From: a virus
IMG/VR virus record: IMGVR_UViG_3300022927_000011
Span: 20,883-84,882 of that record
Direction: 5' to 3' (one strand)
Length of the DNA stretch: 64,000 nt
The notes under the pieces are model-generated. The model ran no database searches. It was not told the DNA's origin and saw only the letters and a program-made list of their open reading frames with translations. Both the position numbers and the translations under genes were made by a program. Shown one piece after another: positions 19,898 to 26,553 of this stretch (its first letter is position 1; each line of letters begins with the position of its first letter).

Positions 19898-21067
19898 TTA
19901 CGAGAAGCTTAGGTTGTTTGCAGTTACTTCTACTTTTTCCAAGTAGTCAGCTGCGTTACCTAGAGACGAAGCAGTGTTCGATAGCTCAACATATCCATAA
20001 CGTGTCATGAACGAAACTGTTGGTTCGAATGTACTTGGATCTAGGACAACACCTGAAGACATAAGTGGGATGTATGGGCAATAGAATGCTGCTGCATCTG
20101 ATTCACTTGTACCTTTGTAACCAACTAATACATCATCATCTGATGCATATGTGTTTACATAGATCTTCATTGCGTTGTTCAATGTACCAACCATTTTAGT
20201 GTTAGTTGGTGCTTCAAAAGTACCTTCAGTTGTACGTGCAAATGCTGAAGTTGTAGCACTTTGTAGAACTGTTAGGATTGCTGGTGATACAACTGCCCAG
20301 TTACCTGCGCCACGACGTGTACGCTGTGCGATGCGGTTAGCTGCACGGTTAACTAGTACTGCAAGTGCAGCATGTTCGTCACCAACAAAAGTTGCTGTAC
20401 CACTAACTGCTGCTTGGTCAAATGTATCTGTACCTGTACCAGCTAGTGTGTTAAGAGATGCTAGGACCTCTTGGTCGATCTCAGCAGTAATCTCTTGAGC
20501 AAGTGCTGCCATGATTTCTGCTTCAACGTCGATGCCGTGCTGCGACTGTGCGTCTTGTGCGGCTTCGAATGTCCAACGTGCTGATAGCTTACGTGTTTTA
20601 GCTTCAACAGTTTGCTTTAAGATTTGAATTGACAAACGGTTACCCGCTGCGCCTTCAAGTGAAGCTGTTGGTGCTGGTGCATTTGTACCGTCACCTGAAT
20701 ATGCTTCAGCAATCTTAAATGGACTTAGTGCTTCTTCACCAGCTATTGCACCGCTTGCGCCTGTGCCTACTGTGTCGCTATAGCGAACACGTAGCGTGTG
20801 AATCTGGCCAACTGGGCCAGTCATTGGTTGTACGCCTACAATCTCGTTTGCGATGACTGTTGGCATAACACGTCTGATCACTGGAAGGATCACACGGTTT
20901 AGTGTTGCGATGTTACCGGCAGATGTAGCACCCGCAGTTGCAGTTTCAGCCAAATACCTACGGGTATTTTCTAGGGTTGAAGCCATTACTGCTTTCTTAT
21001 TGCCTTGAAGGCCTTCAAGAAGTGCTGACTTGGTATCATTCCAACGACTTTCTAGTAGTTCTGACAT
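19898..21067 (-). CDS. 23: major capsid protein gp23
   Basis: 389-residue HK97-fold capsid protein. The diagnostic T4-family stretch is present: a run of hydrophobics with PVIRRVMPTVIANEIVGVQPM, then TGPVGQIHTLRVRYSD. The C-terminus (YGYVELSNTASSLG) also fits. A prohead protease site of the LxE type lies at LAE41, just before an Ala/Thr-rich linker, matching where gp21 cleaves T4 gp23. Downstream of gp22 with 13 bases between, in the order 20-67-21-22-23. T4 gp23 is 521 aa, so this one is much shorter and probably lacks most of the T4 insertion domain (inference). Followed by a strong terminator. Confidence 0.93.
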   Translation of the reverse strand: MSELLESRWNDTKSALLEGLQGNKKAVMASTLENTRRYLAETATAGATSAGNIATLNRVILPVIRRVMPTVIANEIVGVQPMTGPVGQIHTLRVRYSDTVGTGASGAIAGEEALSPFKIAEAYSGDGTNAPAPTASLEGAAGNRLSIQILKQTVEAKTRKLSARWTFEAAQDAQSQHGIDVEAEIMAALAQEITAEIDQEVLASLNTLAGTGTDTFDQAAVSGTATFVGDEHAALAVLVNRAANRIAQRTRRGAGNWAVVSPAILTVLQSATTSAFARTTEGTFEAPTNTKMVGTLNNAMKIYVNTYASDDDVLVGYKGTSESDAAAFYCPYIPLMSSGVVLDPSTFEPTVSFMTRYGYVELSNTASSLGNAADYLEKVEVTANNLSFS

Positions 21068-21080
21068 TGGTATCTCCTTA

Positions 21081-22175
21081 TTATAATCCAGCTAGACGTT
21101 TAAGATCAACTACGTTTGAGTCGATTGCGTCTGCTTTGATGTCATTGTGTTGTGTTCGGTTGCCTGTTACTTCTTTTGCCTCTGATAGTACTGCCTTCTT
21201 CTTCGCTGGAGTATTACCGTCTATTACCGCCGGCAGGTATTTGTCAAACGATGCTCGTAAACGAGATGTTTGAACTGATTCCAGTAAGTCTGTCATAATG
21301 TCACGTTGGTCGTTGCTCAATGGCGAAACCAATGCATTAATAGTGTCTTTGCGGGTGTTTGATTCGTTAATCGATTTAACTTCGATTGACTTTGCTTCCG
21401 CAAGTTTGATCGCTTTAGCCGCTGCTTGACGTGCTTCTACAATTTGTTTGTTTTTTGTATCTACAACTTTAAGCAGTTTTGATGTTTCTGAACTTTCATT
21501 CAAATAACTGTGTTGATATTCGTTAGCAAATGCTTCGAATAGCTTACGGCCAAAATCATTTTCACGTGCTTGATCAATATCTTCTTTTAGTGCCGAAATT
21601 TCTTTCTTAAGTCCTTTTGACACTGCTTCTGATACTAATGCTGCACTTTTCTTAATAAAGTCAGTTTTAACTTTATTAACATGTGCTTTGCCTTCACGTA
21701 CTAAACGTACTTTTGTTTCGGCAAGATCTTTTTTATCTTCATAAAACTCTGCAAGTTCTTTTGCAAGTGATTCAACTACAAACTCTTCTAGAGCAACAAA
21801 CTTGTCTTTTGTTACTTTTTGATCTGCGTGTAGTTCCTTGATTTCTTTTGCTAGTTGTTCACTAACAAATGATTTCATTAAATTGGCATTTTTACGCTGT
21901 GCAACTGCAAACTTAGCTTTTGCTTCTGCTAGTTGTTTGCGGTCATCGTGGAACTCTGCAATTTCTTCTGCTAGTTTTTCACTGAGCATAGCATCAATGG
22001 CTTCCACCATTGTTGTTTTGTCATGTGCATATTTTTTAGCAAATTCTTCGCGTAGTTCCGCAGTGGCTTGAAGTTTATTTTCTTCAACTTTAGCGTTCCA
22101 TGCTTCCTCTAGTTCTGAACGCACTTCTTCCGATAGTGCTGAGTTTTCGAAGAGTGATTTAAGTGAGTCTAACAT
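21081..22175 (-). CDS. 22: prohead core scaffolding protein gp22
   Basis: 364 residues, almost entirely charged alpha-helix and coiled coil, as expected for the gp22 scaffold around which the gp23 prohead assembles before gp21 degrades it. Helical repeats of the pattern E-x-LAKEIxEL/F-(Y/H)-x-DxK start near residues 66, 106 and 135, with a degenerate one near 183. The C-terminal part (PLSNDQRDIMTDLLESVQT, SRLRASFDKYLPAVI) is the conserved gp22 end. Gene lies between protease and capsid genes, with AGGAGA before ATG. Confidence 0.9.
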   Translation of the reverse strand: MLDSLKSLFENSALSEEVRSELEEAWNAKVEENKLQATAELREEFAKKYAHDKTTMVEAIDAMLSEKLAEEIAEFHDDRKQLAEAKAKFAVAQRKNANLMKSFVSEQLAKEIKELHADQKVTKDKFVALEEFVVESLAKELAEFYEDKKDLAETKVRLVREGKAHVNKVKTDFIKKSAALVSEAVSKGLKKEISALKEDIDQARENDFGRKLFEAFANEYQHSYLNESSETSKLLKVVDTKNKQIVEARQAAAKAIKLAEAKSIEVKSINESNTRKDTINALVSPLSNDQRDIMTDLLESVQTSRLRASFDKYLPAVIDGNTPAKKKAVLSEAKEVTGNRTQHNDIKADAIDSNVVDLKRLAGL

Positions 22176-22192
22176 TTTATCTCCTCTCCTAG

Positions 22193-22816
22193 TTAGCGGA
22201 GTTTGCTTATTACATCTAATAAGCTCTCTTTTAAATATTTTTGTGCCTGTTTATCGCCTTGTACTTCCCTAGATGTTAGGAACGCCTTATAACCGCCTCG
22301 GGTGTTCATAAGGTGTTCGTAAATTGGTGTTGGGTAGGCGCCCGGAGCACTTGGCTGGGCAACTACATCTACTGTTATAATCTCAAAATCGGAAACTTCG
22401 CCATTGCCACTTTCGCTGACATTGCCGCTACCTCTCGATGAAACACCTAGTTTAACACCTGCTTCAAGCATTGTTTTAACTAGTTGTCCCATCGGAGTTG
22501 GTAGTATTTTTAGTTTACCGTAACCGTTTGGGCCATCCATCCACATTTCTGTAATCATATGGCTTACACGGTCAATATTAATGTTAAGTCCTTCAGGATG
22601 ATCTACTTCGCCTAGTACTGAAAAACCATTGCTAATCTGCTCGTTGAGCGTGGTGACAGCCCTGCCAATTTCGTTAACGGGATATACACGTTGATTTGCG
22701 TTGCGTACTCCGCCTTGAATGCAAATACCTTTCATAAAAAGATCTTTGCCTTCATTAGCAGACTCAACAATCACTTTAGCTTGGTCAAAACTCAAACTTT
22801 CACTTAGTAAATTCAT
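22193..22816 (-). CDS. 21: prohead core protease gp21
   Basis: 207-residue serine protease of the T4 gp21/herpesvirus-assemblin-like group that cleaves gp22, gp23 and core proteins during head maturation. Catalytic signatures are visible: His73 in GEVDHPEGLN, Ser in GVSSRGSG (residues 124-131), and Asp150 in TVDVVAQPSAPGA. The N-terminal GGVRNANQRVYP is also typical. Start supported by AAGGAC 6 bases upstream; 10 bases separate it from the acidic core gene. Length is close to T4 gp21 (212 aa). Confidence 0.93.
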   Translation of the reverse strand: MNLLSESLSFDQAKVIVESANEGKDLFMKGICIQGGVRNANQRVYPVNEIGRAVTTLNEQISNGFSVLGEVDHPEGLNINIDRVSHMITEMWMDGPNGYGKLKILPTPMGQLVKTMLEAGVKLGVSSRGSGNVSESGNGEVSDFEIITVDVVAQPSAPGAYPTPIYEHLMNTRGGYKAFLTSREVQGDKQAQKYLKESLLDVISKLR

Positions 22817-22826
22817 ACTTCAGTCC

Positions 22827-23855
22827 TTACTTCGCTCTTTTTGGAGCGCCATTTAAAGGTGAACCTGCGCCTGCGTCTTGGTTAGGTGCAGCACCTTTCT
22901 TCTCGGCACCGTGGCCGGGTCGGGTTGACATTTTTGTCGCCCCTTTAGCACCAGGAACATTTACGTTCTTGGTATTCATATCTTTTGGTGTTGGAGCAGC
23001 TAGACCACCTTGTGTTCCGCCTGTTCCGCCGTCGCCACCTTTAACTATGTTAGCACTTGTGCCACCCATGTTGTTTGGTTTTGCTGTTGGTGATTTTGCA
23101 TTTGCGCCATTGTCGCCCATTTTTGCTGGTGCTACTTTGTCTGCATATTCACGCATTAGTTCTGAATTTGACTTTGGAAGTTTTGATTCTTCAACTTCGT
23201 CTGTTGCTTCTTCAACTTCTTCGTCATCTGATTCAAAAGCATAGGCTTCTTCTTCTGGTTCTTCTGCATCCATATCCATTGGCATTTCGCCGCCGTCCAT
23301 GTCCATGTCCATGTCGCCTGCTTCGTCGTCATCTTCGTCGCCTTCGTCACCCATCATATCTGCAAATTCTGCTTTAAGTGCTTCTAGTTCGTCTTCTAGG
23401 TCTGCAACACGATCTTCAACGTCACCGTCTTCGTCGCCCATGCCCATGTCATCAGCGCCTTCTTCGTCGCCCATGCCCATGTCCATGTCCATATCACCAT
23501 CGTCTGCGCTTGGCATCTCGATGTCCATTCCTAGCTCGTCTGCTGGATCTCCACCTTCAGGGAACATACCTTCATCAACTTCATCATCAGTTGCTTCGTC
23601 TAGGTCTTCGTCTGACTCGTCAACTTCTTCATCAGTTGCTTCGTCTAGGTCTTCGTCTGATTCATCTACTTCTTCGTCAGTAGCTTCATCAACTTCTTCA
23701 TCAGTTGTTTCTTCTACTTCTTCGTCTTCTAGTAGTGATTCATAAATATCTCTTGATTTTTCCACTACAATTTCGTGGAACAATGCTTCTGCACCTTCTT
23801 TGTCTTCGTTTACAAGACGCTCAAGCATTTCTTCAAACTTGTTGCGATCAGTCAT
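22827..23855 (-). CDS. 67: acidic prohead core protein (gp67-like)
   Basis: 342 residues from the ATG at 23855 (MTDRN), preceded by AAAGGAG at proper spacing; the frame can be opened from a TTG at 23876, but that would place the ribosome site inside the gene. The N-terminus (FEEMLERLVNEDKEGAEALF, then a helix with SRDIYESLL) resembles T4 gp67, followed by very acidic tracts with 15-residue repeats (SDEDLDEATDEEVDE), Asp/Met runs, a coiled coil (VADLEDELEALKAEF) and a Gly/Lys/Pro-rich basic C-terminus. T4 gp67 is only 80 aa, so the middle and tail are expanded. Position between gp20 and gp21 matches. Confidence 0.7.
   Translation of the reverse strand: MTDRNKFEEMLERLVNEDKEGAEALFHEIVVEKSRDIYESLLEDEEVEETTDEEVDEATDEEVDESDEDLDEATDEEVDESDEDLDEATDDEVDEGMFPEGGDPADELGMDIEMPSADDGDMDMDMGMGDEEGADDMGMGDEDGDVEDRVADLEDELEALKAEFADMMGDEGDEDDDEAGDMDMDMDGGEMPMDMDAEEPEEEAYAFESDDEEVEEATDEVEESKLPKSNSELMREYADKVAPAKMGDNGANAKSPTAKPNNMGGTSANIVKGGDGGTGGTQGGLAAPTPKDMNTKNVNVPGAKGATKMSTRPGHGAEKKGAAPNQDAGAGSPLNGAPKRAK
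23575..23664 (-). repeat. 45-base tandem repeat in acidic core gene
   Basis: Two nearly identical 45-base copies (23575-23619 and 23620-23664), each encoding 15 acidic residues (DEATDEEVDESDEDL register), with a partial degenerate continuation to about 23710. Confidence 0.85.
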
Positions 23856-23888
23856 GTCATTCTCCTTTATTGTCAAGGCTGTCTATTA

Positions 23889-23896
23889 TATTTACA
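23889..23896 (-). promoter_or_regulatory. possible late promoter TGTAAATA
   Basis: Minus-strand TGTAAATATAAT, 33 bases upstream of the acidic core gene start. Weaker than the GATAAATA sites, but in the right place to boost the 67-21-22-23 unit. Confidence 0.4.
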
Positions 23897-23917
23897 CTTT
23901 ATTTAAAATATACGCTG

Positions 23918-23943
23918 AAAATGGGCTCAAAACGGCCCATTTT
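23918..23943. terminator. inverted repeat AAAATGGGC..GCCCATTTT
   Basis: Perfect 9-bp stem with an 8-base loop just past the stop of the 197-aa gene. The T-rich tail is better on the plus strand, so it may act in either direction or block antisense transcription. Direction not settled. Confidence 0.5.
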
Positions 23944-23949
23944 ATTTTT

Positions 23950-24543
23950 TTATTGAAAAATTTTATTAAAATCTTCATATGTTATATGTGATAAGTTAGA
24001 TAAATCCTTTAAATGATCTGGAATATAATCCTCCATTGAGCTCATCACTCGGTAGTATTTAGTCTTTGGATGTTGATTTATACACATCATTGTTTGTCTT
24101 TGCCAGTTACCATAATACGTTGCTCTGTCGTTTACGTTCTTATAGTTTCTACTACCTGCATATACATTATTAACTAGTTGATTATCTTTTCCTGAACCTA
24201 CATAGTCAAAACCTAATATGTATATTTCTTTATGATCATGCTGACTTGCTAATAATAGTGCAGTCGGGCCACTACTCCAGCCTTTGTTTGGATTCATAAT
24301 ATTAATATTAGGTGTTCGTTCAGTTAGTTTGTTTCTATTTGAATGAACATTATATTTTAGGTGATATTCAGTTTCGCTAATTTCAATAATCATTTTAGTA
24401 TCAACACATACTAAATGATCTGGCACAAACTCTCTATACAAGCCATTACAACCGTATGTTGTGCCTTTGGTTTTTAAGTTATGTAGATTGAGTGAGGAAC
24501 GACTTGTTCCGTTTCCTAATACAAACGCTGTTTTATTTGACAT
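23950..24543 (-). CDS. Rossmann-like protein, possible glycosyltransferase-type
   Basis: 197 residues; ATG overlaps the stop of the preceding gene (TAATG). The N-terminus FVLGNGTSRSSLNL followed by TYGCNGLYREF and PDHLVCVD resembles the nucleotide-binding half of DUF115/sialyltransferase-like proteins (GNGPSL...NR.Y). Later conserved-looking parts are GWSSGPTALLLAS, IYILGFDYVGSGKDN, NNVYAG and YYGNWQRQ. Related proteins sit near gp20 in marine T4-like phages. Enzyme activity and substrate are unknown; it could modify capsid or host surface sugars, or be a non-catalytic descendant. Lies within the head gene block after gp20. Confidence 0.45.
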   Translation of the reverse strand: MSNKTAFVLGNGTSRSSLNLHNLKTKGTTYGCNGLYREFVPDHLVCVDTKMIIEISETEYHLKYNVHSNRNKLTERTPNINIMNPNKGWSSGPTALLLASQHDHKEIYILGFDYVGSGKDNQLVNNVYAGSRNYKNVNDRATYYGNWQRQTMMCINQHPKTKYYRVMSSMEDYIPDHLKDLSNLSHITYEDFNKIFQ

Positions 24544-24791
24544 TAAATCCCGCCGGCGGCTGCTTGTGCTGCTAGACCGTACATTTGTCTAACATAATTA
24601 AGGTCCTTGGCTTTTTGTTCAGTGTGAGTATCAGATGCTTTACGAGCACGATTGATATCTTTTAGAGATAATCTACTTTTCCTATTGTCATCAATTTTAA
24701 CAACGCTGATATCATCCTCAGCGTTGTAGGTATCGTCCTCAGTAGGCTCCATTGTTTCTCTGTCAAAGTAATATAGTTCTCTAAGTATCAT
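24543..24791 (-). CDS. small conserved head-cluster protein, 82 aa
   Basis: Start taken at ATG 24791 (MILRELYYFDR), 7 bases after the gp20 stop. A longer frame from 24908 would lie inside gp20. The charged, helical body (KSRLSLKDINRARKASD, then KDLNYVRQMYG) matches a small gene conserved beside the portal gene in marine T4-like phages. Function unknown; assembly or core accessory is inferred from position. No Shine-Dalgarno is visible: the late promoter core ends 4 bases before the ATG, so it is either coupled to gp20 translation or made from a nearly leaderless late mRNA. Confidence 0.65.
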   Translation of the reverse strand: MILRELYYFDRETMEPTEDDTYNAEDDISVVKIDDNRKSRLSLKDINRARKASDTHTEQKAKDLNYVRQMYGLAAQAAAGGI

Positions 24792-24795
24792 AATG

Positions 24796-24803
24796 TATTT
24801 ATA
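24796..24803 (-). promoter_or_regulatory. T4 late promoter core TATAAATA over gp20 stop
   Basis: Exact T4 consensus TATAAATA followed by CATTATGATA on the minus strand. The TAA inside it is the gp20 stop codon. The same 18 bases recur before the 448-aa gene at 31256. Confidence 0.7.
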
Positions 24804-26553
24804 TCGTTTGTGCCGGATTTGGTTCTGCGCCATCGCCGCCAAGTTCGTTTCCTGTATTTGTTTCGGGTGCAGTATCAGTGCCGCCGTCAATGCCGCCTTC
24901 ATCTGCACCTAACTCGTCTTCAAGTCCGCCAAAGTCGCCTGCAAGATCGGCGCCGCTTAATCCAGCACCTCTCATTTCGCCTGCCATGTCGTCAGTAACA
25001 AGATCGGTTAAGTTTTCGTCATTTTCTTCACGCCATAAACGTTCGTTCTCTGCTATTTCTTCTGCACTTAATCCTAAGAATCTTTCAAGTGCAAATCTAT
25101 TTGAAATATAAGGAACAGCTGCCATACTTGTAAATGTGCTTATTCTATTGTTGTCTAGTTCTGCTTGTCTATATGCTGCAAAGTTCTGTGGCGGTGTTAA
25201 TCGTAAGTCAAACATTGCATAATCAATGTTTGCACCTTTACTTTGTAAAAATAGTTTAAACTCACTATTAAAATCTTCAGCCATCATATCTTGCAAACGT
25301 TCGCAATATTTATTAAAGCGAAGTTCTTGAATATATGCTGTGCCTACTCGGCCATCATTATACTGCGATGCACCGTCATCGGCGCCGGTAGGCAAGTAGC
25401 TGCTTGGAATACGTAAGCCGCGTACCAGTTTGTTAGTAAAGTATCTAAGGTCATCAATCTCGCCTAAGTTAGTGCCGCCTGGTAGTGTTTCAACTTTTGA
25501 TCCTCTACCTTCTGCTGTTTGAGGGAAGAAGTAGTCTTCGTTGATTGACAGTGGATTATAACTACTGTCTATAACATTTGTACCTCCACCTGTCTTACTT
25601 GGGATACGCCTTTGATGTATTTCAGTTTTAACACGTTCCACAAACTGCATAGCAAGGTGTGAAGGCATGTTGCCCACATCAACGTAGAATACTCTGCGCT
25701 CTGGCGCACGTTGGACACGATAGATAATAATCGCATCCTCAAGCAACTCTTTCTGCTTGTATACTTTAAAAATACTCTCAAGCAAACTATTACCGAAAGG
25801 ATAGTTTTGATCTAACCCTTCACTTAAACTTAAATGTAAAACATGTTGTGCATCAATATATGTTTCGTCGTGTTCTTGTGCAAATCTACTAGTGTTTCCA
25901 CTTGGTGTATGATTATTACCTACGCCGGTTCCTCTTTGAACTTGCTGATATCCGTTAGTTCCGCCTGGTCCATAACTGTTTTGTGTGTTTAACGGTGTTG
26001 CTTCCAATGCACCAAATGCAAAGTTTAGATTTTTTACAACATACTGCTCTGGTTTTTTGCCTTCTGATTCATTTACAATGATTTTTGTAATCTGACTAGG
26101 ATCAACATGAAATAGTTTCTGTGTTTCGGGATCTCTAATAAAAAACTGATCGCCATACTTAAATGTATTGCGTATAGTTCTAAACATACGTGTTTCAAAC
26201 TTGTTTAGTTTACACCATTGCTGTAGATACTGCCCAATAACTTGTACTTCGCTGTTTGTAGGGGTGCCTTTAAAGTCAAGACGGAAGTGTGTTTTGTTGT
26301 CGTTGTTTTTTTGTGTACAAAATTCAGCTAGAATATCAAGTGCAGCATTTACTTCGCTATCACTATCCATAGTATTATACTGATTATAACGTTCAATACG
26401 ATTTGGCGAGCCGACATATACATCTGGCAAGTGAGATGAGTAGTTGGCCGCAGCTGGACCTATTCCGTTGTTTCCTTTTAAACTAAAGGGACTGTACCCT
26501 CCGTTTATATTGTCACTCGTCGGAACTGGAGTAAAATGTTTTTTCCAACTCAT
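24799..26553 (-). CDS. 20: portal vertex protein gp20
   Basis: 584 residues (T4 gp20 is 524). The portal ring forms the DNA entry vertex, nucleates the prohead and later joins the neck. Recognisable blocks include PDVYVGSPNRIERYNQYNTM, AEFCTQKNNDNKTHFRLDF, FKYGDQFFIRD, EGLDQNYPFGNSLLES, RVQRAPERRVFYVDVGNMP and LRIPSSYLPTGADDGASQYN, all typical of gp20. An acidic Gly-rich C-terminal tail follows FLGLSAEEIAE. ATG overlaps the stop of the upstream tape-measure-like gene (ATGA), indicating coupling. Confidence 0.95.
   Translation of the reverse strand: MSWKKHFTPVPTSDNINGGYSPFSLKGNNGIGPAAANYSSHLPDVYVGSPNRIERYNQYNTMDSDSEVNAALDILAEFCTQKNNDNKTHFRLDFKGTPTNSEVQVIGQYLQQWCKLNKFETRMFRTIRNTFKYGDQFFIRDPETQKLFHVDPSQITKIIVNESEGKKPEQYVVKNLNFAFGALEATPLNTQNSYGPGGTNGYQQVQRGTGVGNNHTPSGNTSRFAQEHDETYIDAQHVLHLSLSEGLDQNYPFGNSLLESIFKVYKQKELLEDAIIIYRVQRAPERRVFYVDVGNMPSHLAMQFVERVKTEIHQRRIPSKTGGGTNVIDSSYNPLSINEDYFFPQTAEGRGSKVETLPGGTNLGEIDDLRYFTNKLVRGLRIPSSYLPTGADDGASQYNDGRVGTAYIQELRFNKYCERLQDMMAEDFNSEFKLFLQSKGANIDYAMFDLRLTPPQNFAAYRQAELDNNRISTFTSMAAVPYISNRFALERFLGLSAEEIAENERLWREENDENLTDLVTDDMAGEMRGAGLSGADLAGDFGGLEDELGADEGGIDGGTDTAPETNTGNELGGDGAEPNPAQTI

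Noticed and set aside
23299-23745. 148-codon Ser-rich plus-strand frame
   Set aside because: Antisense of the acidic repeats (Asp/Glu codons read as Ser/Phe); not a gene.
23856-23876. TTG start extending the acidic core protein
   Set aside because: The Shine-Dalgarno AAAGGAG would lie inside that extension; the ATG at 23855 has correct spacing.
24792-24908. Upstream extension of the 82-aa gene into gp20
   Set aside because: It would overlap 110 bases of the portal gene; the sequence from 24791 on matches the conserved small protein.
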